NCBI GenBank assembly: GCA_020631735.1
Contig: CM036167.1
Coordinates: forward strand, 3,042,988 to 3,106,987
Source of the DNA: Saccharum officinarum
Lineage: Eukaryota; Streptophyta; Magnoliopsida; Poales; Poaceae
Length of the DNA stretch: 64,000 bases
Reading direction: 5' to 3'
Position numbers and translations under genes: made by a program. Shown here in pieces: positions 9,796 to 21,975 of this stretch. The notes under the pieces are model-generated. The model was not told the origin of the DNA. It searched no databases and saw only the letters and a program-made list of their open reading frames with translations. Position 1 is the first letter of the stretch. Every line of letters starts with the position of its first letter.

Positions 9796-12750
9796 AGGTC
9801 TCAGTATGTGTCACGAGCAGGATCGTGTTGCTGTCAATCCTAGGCGGAAGTAGGAATGCCGGGAGACGCTTTTCCCTCCACGACAGGTCGGTGCGGAGAG
9901 CCGGGGATCACCTGACTAGTCCACCTACGCAACGAAATTATCGGGCAGTGCACAGGAAAAAGGGCTACGGTTAGCTTAGCAACCAAGCTTGGAAGAGTGA
10001 GAGTTGAATCCGTCAGACATATGCCACTGGCAGTACTGTTCCATTTTATGATGAAAGGTGATATACTACTGTCAGACAAATAGACAGTTCTGCAACGTGC
10101 CCAAAATCTTGAGCCTAGAATCTGTACGATTTGGAGTGGTGTTTATATGAAAATCTGTACAGTAGTGCTCTTGTATGGACCACAGAGAAAATTGCAGCTT
10201 CAACAGTTTCCATGCGACTGCTACAAAAGGGTTCCGTCAATAATTCAACCTAGTAAACCAACTTTCAGCAGACCATCCTGTCTAAGTACACTGAACGGAC
10301 ACGCATGATTACTGATTTGTAGAAACTTTTGACACGCTTTTAATCTTACCTGATCATGGGGGAACACCTAGCTATTCCAGTTGTATTCCCTTCAGCCCAT
10401 GCAACGCCAATGCTCAAACTACCTGTTCCATTCGCTGAAAAAATACGGCTTCGAGCGAACAAGGCATAAGATTCTCGATCTTCTGGATTCCTATACGTCG
10501 GGCATCTCATATACTCCTGTAGGCAGTACTACACTCTGAAACTGTTTTAAGACAGTTTAATGGTTTTGCTTACCTGCACACCCCGCAGTGGGCCAATGAG
10601 TAAGCATGCATCTCTAGAGTACTCATCAGACCGTGAGTACCTGTCGGAGCAGCTGCATTGATACAAATAAACAAGAACTGCTGCGCCATCAGGCAATCAC
10701 CAATGGCTACATCATAACATAACAGCAAAATGTTTCAGTTTCAGATCTCATGCGCGGGCCGGCATCGATCATTGCTTGACGCGACGTGAATCTCTGAGCA
10801 CCGCCCGCCTTTCCGTCGCGCTAATGCGTTGGACCTACCATAACGCTGTGCTTCGCGCGCGGGTGTCGCGTGCCTAGCGATCTCTAGTAACCTGAATACC
10901 TGATGCTGCACTGCACGTGCTGGGGACTGGTGGATGCATGGGCCAACCAGGTCGCCATTTTTCTGTGCACGGCAATGAGTGGACGCTCGCATGCTTTGCA
11001 CCGGCATCATCACCGTCGTCATCATTTTCTGTGATCCATCTATCTCGCTGCACTGCTCGTCGATCAACCACTGCTCAGTCACGTACTTGCGTATGGCGAC
11101 TTGGCGTCATCATGCCGGACGGAGCACATTTTCCATCAGAACGTTCCATTTGAACGGCGAAGATGTTTTGTCCAAGCGACGGCGCATGTGGTTCCGTTCT
11201 CTCCCTCGGCGAGTACTTTGACGTTCAATTTTCGGATGTCTAGAAACGGCGCTTACACGCCAAAGTTGACTGTCTGGCCACAAACGTGTTCACGTGTTGC
11301 AACGGAACCTAATAATGCTATAGAAATTAGATCAGACTCCATATTGTCGCTAAATGCAAGTTGTTCTAACTCGTATGAGCATGGGTCATGAGTTCCGGTC
11401 ACATACGAGATACACTGGACGTGACCCCATACGTATTGGAATCAGACTACGTATTCATCATAGTCAGACGCAAGTTATCCTAACTCGTATGAGTATTAGT
11501 CATTAGTTTGGGTCGCATACGAGACACATAGGGCATGAGTGCAGTTTAGGAAGTAAAAAAAGCAGGAAGAAAGAAACTCTCAATTATCAGGATAGTTATG
11601 CTGGAGAGGTGTAGAAAAAAAGAACGAAGAGAGATTTTTTAAATATTATTATAGGTATAGACAGACGTAACCTTGTTCGCTTGAACTTATCAGCCAGCAA
11701 ACAGTATTTTTCAGTCTGGCTTTTCAGCGAAGCGAATAGGATCGTGTTAGATTTGGATTGTATTAGCTAAATATAGAAAAAATCATAAAAATACAATAGA
11801 AAAGAAAACTTGCCGGTGAAAAATTCAAAAAATAAAAAAATAGAAAATCGTGGTAAACTATGCCGTTGGAGAAAATCAGAAAAAATTGAAACTACCATGG
11901 AGTCACGGGAAACCTTTCCGTTGGAAAAAAAGGAAAACCAAAAAAAAGAAAATAAAACTTGCTGGTGGAAAATTCAGAAAAGAAAAAATGGAATTCATAG
12001 AAAACTACACCATTCATACTAAAATCAGAAGAAAAAAATCAGGAACCACGCCAACTGTTCTGTTGGAAAAAATAAAAATAAAAATAAAAAAGAATCGGAA
12101 GTCACCATGAATTAGGATTAGCGGACTACAGGTTAAAAGCAAATTAGGAAACAGAAGTCACCTTGGTTTAGGATTAGAGGACTATAAAACGAATCAGAAA
12201 TTATTGTTGATTAGCGGATGACGATAAAACTGCATCCGACTGCCACCATCTGTACAAGTAGTTAGGGAGAGGTAGACAAAAAAAAATAAGATGAAGTTTT
12301 CATTCTTTAATATTAAGTATAAATACATATATATAATATAAATTAGATTAACATCCCTCGTTTGTTTCAGCGTCCTTCTAGCTTTCCCCTTATTTCAACA
12401 AGTGAAAATTCCGTCTAACAATAAACCCAAAAAAATGCAAAAGGGTACGGTCCAGAGGACGTAGGGCCAAAAAAAATGAATAATATATAGCACATGCTGC
12501 GACAGAGGTACTCATCATCAGGTAGCTAGCTCATGTTGTTTATGCGTGGAGGCTTGATTGCACGGCTGCACGCTGTCTCTGGTCTTAAACTATTCCTCGC
12601 CTCCCTAATTTATTTATTGATTAGTCACGGGCAGATCAAAGCAATGATCGGGATTTGCACGGCCGATCATTATACTAATCGGTGTCTGTTTTGTCTAAAA
12701 AAATGATCTCTTTTCATATACATACACCGAGAGGTACGTAAGCGTTGAAA
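9796..12750. other. Gene-free stretch with an A-rich repeat-like patch
   Basis: About 3 kb with no supportable gene. 11780-12120 is A-rich with loosely repeated phrases (CTTGCCGGTG/CTTGCTGGTGG followed by AAAATTCA and A-runs; CCGTTGGA). 11680-11760 resembles one end of a short MITE (CAGCCAGCAAACAGTATTTT ... TTTTCAGCGAAGCGAA). Short ORFs at 10740-11390 overlap each other on both strands and show no domain. Confidence 0.4.
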
Positions 12751-13087
12751 GGCCTCGTTTAGTTGCATCCAAAACTTTATATCCTATCACATCGAATGTT
12801 TGGACACATGCATAGAGTATTAAATATAGACTAAAAATAACTAATTACACAGATTGCGTGTAATTTGCGAGACGAATCTTTTAAGCCTAATTAGTCCATG
12901 ATTTGATAATAAAGTGCTACCGTAACACATGTGCTAATGATAGATTAATTAGACTTAATAAATTCGTCTCACGGTTTACTAATGAATTCTATAATTTATT
13001 TTTTTATTAATATCCGAACACCTCATGCGACACTTCTATATAACATCTGACGTGACACCCTAAAATTCTTAAGTTAAAGAACGAGGT
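12751..13087. mobile_element. MITE, longer Tourist-like subfamily
   Basis: Starts GGCCTCGTTTAGTTGCATCC and ends near AAAGAACGAGGT. Internal blocks TAATTAGTCCATGATTTG and AATAAATTCGTCTCACGG are shared with the copy at 44500-44834, which defines a 335-bp subfamily. Confidence 0.7.
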
Positions 13088-13309
13088 AGGTACGGTACTG
13101 GCCGGTTTTTTTCTAGACTCCCCATGCGTATGCATATTTCTTCGTAAGTTCATGGCACGCGAGCGTGGTGAGACGACAGAAAGTTCAGGCGACGCCAGAA
13201 TTATACTCTAAGCTAGTACGTACCTATGTAGTGTAGCTGGAGAATTTTAAGCTACTTTGCAAAGTTTGGTGCATCCCAATCAACTTGGCAGCTGAGTCCA
13301 AGAAAGAAT

Positions 13310-13535
13310 ATAACTATGAGATTCGTGCCGATCAAACTAGTTTAAATTTGATCAAGTCTATATTAAATGATATTAATATTTGTGTCTCTAGATAAATTTA
13401 TTATAAAAATATATCCTATAATAAATTCAATGATACTTATTTTGTATCATGAATGTTAATACTTTTTTATATAAATTTAATCAAAGTTCAAACTGTTTGA
13501 CTTCTCGAAAAACGAGAATTGTATTCTTCTGTCTA
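13310..13535. mobile_element. Degenerate Stowaway-like MITE remnant
   Basis: Shares the body of the family seen at 3380 and 41583 (ATATTTGTGTCTCTAGATAAATTTATTA, quoted here only in part: TGTGTCTC...AAATTTATTA; then GACTTCTCGAAAAACGAGAA). The left terminus is not recognisable. Confidence 0.55.
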
Positions 13536-13539
13536 CTGC

Positions 13540-13752
13540 TCCATCCATCCTATGATAAGTGCATTTGTAGAGTTCAAAATTTGTCCTAAAATAAGTGTAC
13601 CTCTACATATAAGACACCCTAACTCTAGATGTTTTTTTTTCTACTTTCTCTCTTTTGAAGGTGTAATGACTACATCTTTATAGGGATATTTTTATAATTT
13701 CTCATTCATACCAAAGTTGTAGAAGTGCACTTATTTTGGACGGAGAGAGTAT
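13540..13752. mobile_element. Stowaway-like MITE
   Basis: Left CTCCATCCATCCTATGATAA and right ATTTTGGACGGAGAGAG with TA flanks; internal AAGTGCA motifs occur near both ends in inverted orientation. Confidence 0.7.
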
Positions 13753-14554
13753 AGTTCTGTTATCAGGTTGGGCCGCAGTCTCGTGGCCCCCTCCGCGTGC
13801 GTGCGCCGAATGCCGTGGCTGCTGATACACACTACATGCACAGTAATCGTCTACTATGACGCACACAGAAAGAGGGAGAAACCGTGGACCGATGCGATAA
13901 ATCGCCCGCTTGATCGACCACCGCATGCATGGACGGACGTGAGAAAGGGACGTCACGTCGGGCAGGCATGAGCCACTCACGGTGGCCGGAAGAGGCAGGC
14001 AGGCAGGCAGACCAGCACCAGCAGCAGATTGGGAGGCAAGCCAGGGGCAGGCAGCGGCAAGTGGGGCGGGGATGCACAGCAGCTGGCAGGAGGAGGAGGT
14101 GGCGAGCGGGGCCGGGGACCGGGGAGGGTCTCGTCCTCGGCGGGCAATGCAAGGGGACACGACGCAACTTCCCCCCATCAGCCTGCCTGCCTCCCGGGGA
14201 GGACGGGGACGGGTGCGTGCCGGCCGGCCCCAGCCAGCCCCCAGCTCTCGGCCTCGTGAGCGAACTGAACCGGCCAGAGATGTGTTTGCTATGTGATGGT
14301 TTCCCGATCGATCAGTACGGTGCCACTCAATGGCGTCGTGTCCTCGTCCCGTTTCCTGGGGCACTGATTATTGGTGCACAACTGCACATTTCTACCTTTT
14401 CGCTCCGTCCGTGTGAAGAAGTTCGCCGAGTCCAAAGAAAAAGGTCAGAACATTTATGAAGAAGTCATTTTGCAACTGGTCTAGATTTGGACTCGGAGAC
14501 TGATGCATGCTCGTACTCCTCATAAATGTTCTGACCTTTTTCTTTCGACATTAT
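13753..14554. other. GC-rich gene-free stretch with short hairpins
   Basis: No gene recognised. It holds short GGCA repeats (about 13997-14010) and two overlapping inverted repeats (14427-14545, listed separately). Overlapping ORFs on both strands have biased composition only. Confidence 0.4.
14427..14545. repeat. Competing perfect inverted repeats (hairpin candidate)
   Basis: A 26-bp perfect inverted repeat, 14434-14459 and 14520-14545 (contains AGGTCAGAACATTTATGA and its complement), separated by 60 bp. A second 11-bp pair CCGAGTCCAAA / TTTGGACTCGG (about 14427 and 14486) overlaps the first, so the two stems cannot form together. Confidence 0.85.
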
Positions 14555-15045
14555 GGCTGTGTTTAGAGGCTGTTTAGTTGGTAAAATCTTTGGCGAAACG
14601 CTACTGTAGCAGTTTCGTTGTTATTTGGTAAATATTGTCCAATCATAGTCTAATTAGACTTAAAAAATTTGTCTCGTCCATTTCGTCTAAACTGTGTAAT
14701 TAGTTTTATTTTTTATCTATATTTAATGCTTCATGCATGCGTTCAAAGATTCGATGTGACGGGGAATCTGAAAATTTTGGCAAAATTTTTGGCATCTAAA
14801 CGGTGCCTTAGTTCCTTGAAAAAAGCATTATGCAAAAAAAAGATTCCATGTCACATCAAACTTACGATACATGTATGGAACATTAAATATAGATAAAAAA
14901 ATAACTAATTTCATAGTTATGTGCAAAATCGTAAGACGAATCTTTCGAACCAAAGTAGTCCGTGAATAGACACTATTTGCTAAATAAAGCCAAAACGTAT
15001 TACAGTACACTTTTCGGCAATTTCAGGGTAACTGAACACACAGCC
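14555..15045. mobile_element. Tourist-like MITE interrupted by another MITE
   Basis: Outer element: left GGCTGTGTTTA (14555), right GGGTAACTGAACACACAGCC (to 15045), flanked on both sides by TAT. Inside it another MITE occupies 14566-14807. Removing that gives a continuous sequence like the copy at 9551. Confidence 0.8.
14566..14807. mobile_element. Tourist-like MITE nested in another MITE
   Basis: Left GAGGCTGTTTAGTTGG, right GGCATCTAAACGGTGCC, flanked by TTA at 14563-14565 and 14808-14810. A close relative is at 46168-46404. Confidence 0.8.
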
Positions 15046-15210
15046 TATATATTGATGGCCCGCCAGAAAACTGATTAGATTTCAAACGAACTGGTTCTGA
15101 AGTTTGACTCACGAGTTTAGACGACACCAACAGGTAACTAATTTGGGTGGTGGCAGGTTGTCTGCAGAGGTCAACAGCATGCGAGGGGCGTGATGTTTGA
15201 GAACATTTTA

Positions 15211-15484
15211 GGCCGTGTTTAGTTGGGCAGATTTTGGATGGCCAAAATATGTATAGTGCTAGGTTCTGCACTGTAGCATTTCGTTTGTATTTGTGAATTT
15301 TTGTCCAAACATTGACTAATTAGGCTCAAAAGATTCGTCTCGCAAAGTACAACTAAACTGTGCAATTAGTTTTTGATTTCATCTACATTTAGTACTCCAT
15401 GCATGTGCCGACATTTTGATATGATAGAGAATCTTGTTTTTGCATAGTAAAATTTGGGGAGAAATTTGGTATCTAAACCAGGCC
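15211..15484. mobile_element. Tourist-like MITE
   Basis: Left GGCCGTGTTTAGTTGGGC, right GGTATCTAAACCAGGCC; flanks TTA and TCA. Contains GATTCGTCTCGCAAAGTACA, which marks the subfamily also seen at 19567, 38284, 43314 and 48285. Confidence 0.8.
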
Positions 15485-16575
15485 TCAGGGAAAGGAACCG
15501 GCCGATAACATGACTGGCCCCCAGCCCTCACCTGTGTTATCTAGCTACCTGCCCTGACTGTACTTATTACGAGTGTAAACACTCACAGCACACACGCCTG
15601 TAACACTCTTACGGATTACGGTTACATGCCATTTGTCAAAAAGGCCCCGCCCCGTCACCGTCAGAGCGCACTGTGGGACGGAGACCTCTGCCGCATCATT
15701 ATTGTCGAATCCTTAACAATCTCCAAAGCAGATCAGGGTGGAGATTGGAGAGCGAACTCGCCCGGCCGCCGACGCCGACCGCATCCGCATGTACTGTACT
15801 CGTAGGCCGACTCTGGGCAGGCACAATACTAGTAAGTACTCTCTGGTGCTCGGCAGCGAGGTCCGTCCCTGCCCCCTCCCGGGTCACCCGCGGCGGGCTG
15901 CGTGCCACGGCTACCTCTGCGCCCTGGCCAGTCAGCTCGAGGCGCGCGGGCATTGATGGAGGCGCATCGCATCCGACCATCCGGGGAGAAAAGATTTGCC
16001 GGGTCAGAGCTCGGATGCATCCATCGCACGGCCACGCAGGGCGGGACTCTGGAAGGAGTAAATGGCTCCGCGCCAACGATCCATCCAGCCGGCTATCTAG
16101 GCTGCTGCGGTGCGCTGCCCTCGTAGTCACGACATGGACGCTGGAGAATTGGGTGCCCAGCGCCCCAGCAGCACCAGCATTCATGAGTCATGACCTCCTC
16201 CCCACGACTACGACTATTCATGCGCGGTTTGGAAAACTGACTACTGCAAGGTCGGTCAAAATCCCCGTTTCATCCTGCCGCCGTTTCGGAAGATATCGGT
16301 TCTCTCTATGTCACTGCTGCCATGTACCGCTGGACCTAGATCTATCCACCTTTTTTTTTTGCAAGTAGTAAAAGGTGTTTCGATGGTAGTACTAGTAATT
16401 GGTTTCGCAACAGCCCAACAGGAAAACAGGATCCGAGGAAATAAAGCTACCGAGAGTGCCGGATCACACTCGAGTGCGAACTGGGAAGCGTCGAGCACTC
16501 ATAGTGCAATCATGTTATCATACTAGTACTCGCGGCACCGCTAGCAGATCGGCAGATGGGATGGAGCACTACTAG
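15485..16575. other. Gene-free stretch, GC-rich
   Basis: No recognisable gene. ORFs of up to 231 codons occur on both strands at 15670-16370 but overlap each other, show no domain and have no splice-consistent extension. Confidence 0.4.
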
Positions 16576-16814
16576 GGCCTTGTTTAGATGCACTCCAAAA
16601 GCTGAAATTTTTTCACTCTCTCCATCACATCAATCTTTGGATTCATGTATGAAGTAGTAAATGTAGGTAAAAAAATAACTAATTACACAGTTTAGTTAAA
16701 AATCACGAGACGAATCTTTTGAGCCTAGTTGGTCCATGATTGGACAATATTTACCAAATAAGACGAAAGTGATACTATTCATCGGGCTGAAAATTTTTCC
16801 ATCTAAACGTGGCC
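16576..16814. mobile_element. Tourist-like MITE
   Basis: Left GGCCTTGTTTAGATGCACTC, right CCATCTAAACGTGGCC, flanked by TAG on both sides (16573-16575 and 16815-16817). Confidence 0.85.
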
Positions 16815-17782
16815 TAGTAGTACTGCTACACGAGGACCACACAACGTTTGTTGCCATACCTTGACAGGTCCACCGTTTGTGCATTGTGGTCGGGAGCACG
16901 AGCACAGGCAGAGGCAGCCAACTGTCGCAGTCGGTGCTGCACTAGCATTATTTCTCAAAGATGCGCATGGCAATTACTAGGATTTATTTAGGAGCTTTCA
17001 TTTCGTTCTTTATTCATACCCGATTGTGTTGGAGAAACACCATCGAGCCCTCGTTTCCGTAACGGAGACCCCTGTTTTTTTTTGGAGGAATAGATAGGCT
17101 ATTTCCACCACATTTCCACAACAAGCCGCTGGTCGTATGCCGAAGAAATCATCGAGAATAGGAGTAGCAGCACTCGATAGGCGTCATGATTTCACAAATC
17201 TGCGTGTGCAAACTCCCGAGACCAAACCGGTTTGGTTTGCCACCTCGGAACCAACAGCGTTACTTCGTCAACAGTCGAAAGTGAGACCACCCATTTCATC
17301 ATCAGAACGACGTGGCGACTTTGGATTTCAAGGCCAGCTGGGTTTCCGACCAAAAATTGCCATGCCAAAAAAAAAAGTTGTCAAAGATTTGGTAAATCAA
17401 ACGTGAGAACTGAGAAGTTGACATGACTTGCCAAATCTTTGGTTTGGTAAATTGGAAGTGATCCAAGCAGGCCCGCTGTACTGACGCCAAGATAGCAAGG
17501 AAATCAACATGATCGACGCTACAGAGGTTAATGAACTCTATTGCAGAACTTTCTTTTCTGCACCCCCAGCCGTCCGCAGTCCAATCCGACGGCCAGACGA
17601 TGCGCTACACCCTCGGATCCCTCTCTAAACCGGTAAACAAACCCACCAGCAATTCCACAAAAAAATCCCAAGAACCGCATGAAGTGAAAACAACAGGAAA
17701 GGAAGAAGAAAAAAGGTGAGCGTATTTACAGCAGATCCTTCTCCATCCATTCGCGTCGCCGGAGGTGAAGCAGAGGGCCTCA
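16815..17782. other. 3' flank of the HD-Zip gene
   Basis: Nothing convincing besides the probable 3' UTR of the minus-strand HD-Zip gene just below 17783. A short inverted pair around CCAAATCTTTGG / CAAAGATTTGG is visible at 17383-17445. Confidence 0.4.
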
Positions 17783-19194
17783 TCACGAGCTGGCCGGCGC
17801 CTGCGGTTGCGGTTGCGCGTGGGCGGCCAGCGGGCGGTTGAGCGGGGACGAGAACAGAGCCGCGAACGACGAGGGCCTCTGCTGCTCCGGGGCCAACGAC
17901 GCCGCAATGCCAGTAGCAGCAGGGGAAGGCGACGACGCGGGCGCCGCCGGTGCGGCGGGGGCGGATGAGTTGGAGGCGACGCGCTCGCAGGACGGGCACA
18001 TGGAGAGGGTGGTGGCCGGGAGGTGCATGTAGAAGGGGTTCACCGTCTTGAGCGCGCGGAGCTCGGCCAGCTCCTTCTGCAGCCGCCGGTTCTCCTCCGT
18101 CAGCGTCTCGCAGCAGCGCTTCAGGTACTCGCAGTCCACCTCCGTCTGCTTCAACTTCGTCCTGCACGCAGACGCAGCACGGGCACGGCCGGTTTTTTAT
18201 ATTTTATTTAGTCGATCGATGATTGCCCGGGCTAATTAATCAAAAGAACAAAGATCGCGGATGCAACCGCGTGAGCTGCGCACCTGGCTCTGCGGTTCTG
18301 GAACCACACCTCCACCTGGCGCGGCCGGAGGTTGAGCTGCTTCGCCAGCGCCAGCTTCTGCTTCTGCGCGCCACGGAACGCACGCACCAACGAACGTCAG
18401 GATCGAGACCGGCCGAGGAAACAAGGCTGGATGATTTCCTGCGTGATCGGTTGCTTACCGGGTTAAGCGTGGCGTGCTCCTTGAAGCTCTCCTCCAGGAA
18501 CGCCGACTGCTCCTTGGAGAGGCGCAGCTTCTTGCGCGCGGACCCGCCGTCGTCGTCGTCGCTGGCGCGGGAGCACGCGCGGTCGCCGCCCCCGCCGGGC
18601 GCCGCCTGGCCCTGTTGCGCGGAGAAGTCCGTCGGGAATGAGCCCGCGCTGTTGTTGGGCGACGACGATGCCGCGGCCGCGGCCGCCTCGTCCTGCTCCT
18701 CGTCCTCCTCCGCGGAGGCACCGGCACCGGCCACGGACAGCGACGGCGCCCGGTTCACGTCGAAGCCACGCGTCGACGACGCCTCCAAATGCCCTGCCGA
18801 ACGCGAATCGCCATTTCAGCGATCTCGCCGCACCGTACGCCGAAAAGGAAGGGAAACAAAAGAATCCAGGAAGCACAAAAATAAGGCGGCGACGGTGCAT
18901 GCGTGTCAGGTATCACTCACGGTTGGTCTCGGACGACGGCGGCGGCCACGGGAGGCCGAGGCTGGGCACCAGGCCGGGCAGGAGCGTGAGTCGCACCGCC
19001 GGCGTCTCCGGCGAAGGCCGGGCGCCGCACCTCCCCGTCGTCCCGAACTCCAGCTCCCTCCTCGCCTCCCTATCCCTCCTCCCCCTCTCGGCCGCTTCCT
19101 CCTCCCTCCGCACCACGACCCTCGTCCCAAGCCCAAGCACGAGGTCCCTCCCGGCGTCCGCCATGGTCTCCCCCAAGCTGAGCCCCAACTCCAT
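17783..19194 (-). CDS. Class II homeodomain-leucine zipper transcription factor, 4 exons
   Basis: Exons (minus): 19194-18921, 18793-18459, 18363-18284, 18161-17783; GT-AG introns; 355 aa. Seen: N-terminus MELGLSLGE and DLVLGLG, two LxLxL (EAR-type repression) motifs; acidic EEDEEQDE and Ala runs; homeodomain about 178-236, with the helix-3 core [10 protein letters not shown] across the exon 3/4 junction; zipper with heptad leucines at 243, 250, 257, 264; CPSCE at 285-289, the redox-sensitive signature of class II; Ala/Pro-rich tail. Role (known for the class): nuclear DNA binding to CAATNATTG-type sites, often in shade or auxin responses. The start is chosen because MELGLSLG is the class N-terminus and follows a TATA box; a longer frame upstream crosses that TATA box. 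It looks intact. The exact rice/sorghum HOX number cannot be given. Confidence 0.95.
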
Positions 19195-19254
19195 CCTTCC
19201 TGCCAGTGCCAGGGACCAGTAATGGAACCGTCGGGACGCGCCAGGCCTGCGGGC

Positions 19255-19261
19255 CTTTATA
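19255..19261 (-). promoter_or_regulatory. TATA box of the HD-Zip gene
   Basis: Minus strand CTATAAAGG, with TATAAAG at 19261-19255, 61-67 bases before the start codon. This implies a leader of only about 30-40 nt if it is the main promoter. Confidence 0.65.
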
Positions 19262-19566
19262 GCATAGCAGCAGCCGGAGGAGTCGCCCGGCCCGGCCCAC
19301 GCCCACGCCCCTCCTCCCTCCTCCTTCCCGGTGCGTTTCCGCCTGTGATAATGCCGGGTTTGACCAGTTGACGCGGCCACACGTGACGCGGAAAAGGAGA
19401 GCTGGGTGGGGTAGTTGCATGCAATTCGGAGGCTTTTGCAGGGGTGTTTTGAGGATAGAAAGGCAAAGAGCTTGGTGGCAATGGCAGGCGATAATAATGA
19501 GGTTAATTATTATTGTATCACTGGGTACGTATCTTTCCCCTTTTGTAAATGGCACTCGCAATCTCT

Positions 19567-19823
19567 GGCCATGTTTACCCAAATTCACCCTCAAATTTCA
19601 CTATACAAAAAAAATTCTCCGTCACATTAACATACCGACACATATATGGAGTACTAAATGTAGATGAAATCAAAAACTAATTGCACAGTTTTGTTGTACT
19701 TTGCGAGACGAACATTTTGAGCTTAATTAATCAATATTTGGACAATTATTACTAAATAAAAACAAAATTACTACAGTGTCAAATAGTAATTCGGGTATCG
19801 CAGTTTGGGATCTAAACAAGGCC
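19567..19823. mobile_element. Tourist-like MITE upstream of the HD-Zip gene
   Basis: Left GGCCATGTTTACCCAAATTC, right GGATCTAAACAAGGCC; contains TTTGCGAGACGAACATTTTG. It lies about 370 bp upstream of the HD-Zip start codon. Confidence 0.8.
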
Positions 19824-20690
19824 TTTACAAGAAAGCTGCCCATGCAGCAGTTGCTGTTGCTCCTGCCTGCTTTTTTTTGGTTTTTTTTCTTTTTTTGGCA
19901 TTTGTGGGTTGTAGGCGTGTGTGTAGTTTACAGCCCAGGATCGTGCTTTTATGGAATTGTTGTGTATTGTTTGTTTGTAAGATAGTATAGATTTCTGGTA
20001 CTGGTTGAGCCTGTTTGTATCCCATCAATTAAAATCAATATTTAGAGAATACTTCTCATTTCATCATTACTAAGTTACTTTCCAATTCCTGTAGATTCCT
20101 GGGAACCAAACAGAATAGAGTATTTTCGTGGTTTAAGAAAATAGCACTTATGACTCCAAATAGACATATTTTGGAAATATATCTCATAACCAAATTTATT
20201 TCATGGTACTTAGTTTTACCACAGATACCAATATTCTTTTGTAAATTTACTAAACATGAAATACTTTGACTTATGGCTAAGCTAGAATTGTACTTATTTC
20301 CTTTGAGGGTCGAAAGAGTAGCAGGTAGCTGGTGGCTGCGTCACTGCGTGCATCTATTCTTAATAAAAATACATATACGTACATATTAATGATGCATTTT
20401 ATAGTACTACTCCGGTTTACTGGGCAGAAAATTAAAGCCTTCTGAACAAGTGGAAATGTGGAATAATGATCGAATGTGATCGATGTACCAGTACGTATAG
20501 AATTAGAATAGAATTGTTCTGTGCTGCATTTGTCATCAACTCCCTGGTAGCATGCAGGTAAGGTAGCAGCAACATCTCTCTCTCGGCCTGCATGGAAGGT
20601 CATGATGGTTGCCAGATCCTAGTATAATTGCATGGAATGGGCAAGGCTTGAGAGGGGAAAGAATGACAAGCCCATGCGTTCACGGGGCTA
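19824..20690. other. Gene-free stretch
   Basis: Low-complexity T-rich patch at 19868-19905; 20120-20300 resembles a worn Stowaway-like MITE body. No gene seen. Confidence 0.35.
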
Positions 20691-20937
20691 GGGCTCTGTT
20701 CAGTTTCAAAAAAAATTTGTAGAATTTTTTTAAGAAACCCCATCACATCGAATCTTTGACACATACATGAAGCATTAAATATAGATAAAAAATAAAACTA
20801 ATTACATAGTTTAGACGAAATGGACGAGATGAATCTTTTAAGTCTAATTAGAACATAATTGGACACTAATTGCTAAATAACAACGAAAATCGCTACAGTG
20901 TCATTTTGCTAATTTTTTTTAAGAACTGAACCGGCCC
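20691..20937. mobile_element. Tourist-like MITE
   Basis: Left GGGCTCTGTTCAGTTTC, right AAGAACTGAACCGGCCC; the flanks CTA and TAG make a palindrome with the ends. The body has the AATGGACGAGATGAATC block shared with 45868 and 46168. Confidence 0.75.
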
Positions 20938-21596
20938 TAGGACTAGGATAGGCGAGAATTCTCTTGTGCATGCAGGCATGATTACGGCCATCAATTCCTC
21001 TTCCACCGCCATCCATCCATCATGTATGGTGAGGCTGCCTACCTGCGTGATATGAAGCAATCCTGTCGATGTGTAGAACGGGGACAAGGCGATGGGCCGT
21101 TCGCTCGCCGCAATCATGCCGCATGATGGCGGCATACGGCCGGCCGGGGCAGCCAGCGTGTGGACGAGGGCGAGGAGGCCGGGCCGAGCCAGGGAACCAA
21201 GGGAGCATGCTGCCTGACCTGACCCTGACTGCCTGTCGTCCGCTTGCTCCTCCGTCCCTGTCATTGCCATGATGGCGCTGAGGATGGCCTGCGGTTGGGG
21301 TTGGGTGATGCGTGATGGATGGAATGGATGCTTGGAGCAGCGCACATCAGGATGCAATCATCCCTGTTTGTACGCGGAGGGTACCATACTGCCATGGCCG
21401 GGTCGGGTTCCTTTCTCCGCGGAAAGTAACCCCCTTTTGTTTTCCGCTGGTGTGCAAAGTAGGAATTATGCACACATGTCTCTCTCAACGACACGGTAAA
21501 ATTGTTGTGTTACGTCGGGGGAGGTGGGGGAACTGGGGAAGGCAAAGCACAACCCTTTCTTCTACCTATGCATAGTACTTACTGGTATAACTTGTA
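20938..21596. other. Gene-free stretch
   Basis: Mixed-composition DNA with small overlapping ORFs on both strands (20893-21575) and no recognised domain. Confidence 0.35.
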
Positions 21597-21764
21597 CTCT
21601 CCCGTCTAGAAAAAATCTCACTTCTCGATAAGTTAACTAATTAAAATTTTAACTAAATATAAAATACTAATATTTAAGTTTATACTATTTTTCATAAATT
21701 AAACTCATCATTGTTTGGCTCGACACAAAAAATGAGATTTCTATTCTTTTTGCCATGGAGAGAG
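21597..21764. mobile_element. Short Stowaway-like MITE
   Basis: Left CTCTCCCGTCTAGAAAAAAT, right TTTTGCCATGGAGAGAG, TA on both sides (21595-21596, 21765-21766). Confidence 0.75.
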
Positions 21765-21975
21765 TATGTTCCGGTCATTGCAATTCATGTAGATTATGTT
21801 TTCGACTGGTGCAATTATTATCGAGGTAGTTTAAACATTCAAAGAAATGATGTTGTATAAAAGCATTTTTAGCTATGTTATCATGAGACGCCAAGAATCC
21901 GAGGTGTAGAGACATGAGTGCCCTTCAGAGTTTCAAACCAATTTAATGGCGACTCGATAATCTTCCATGGCGTAG

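Noticed and set aside
15673..16368. 231-codon ORF as a possible gene
   Set aside because: Overlapped by a similarly open frame on the other strand, no recognisable domain, no splice-compatible neighbours.
18223..19371. Long plus-strand ORF opposite the HD-Zip gene
   Set aside because: Antisense shadow of GC-rich exons; the minus-strand exons carry the homeodomain and clean splice sites.
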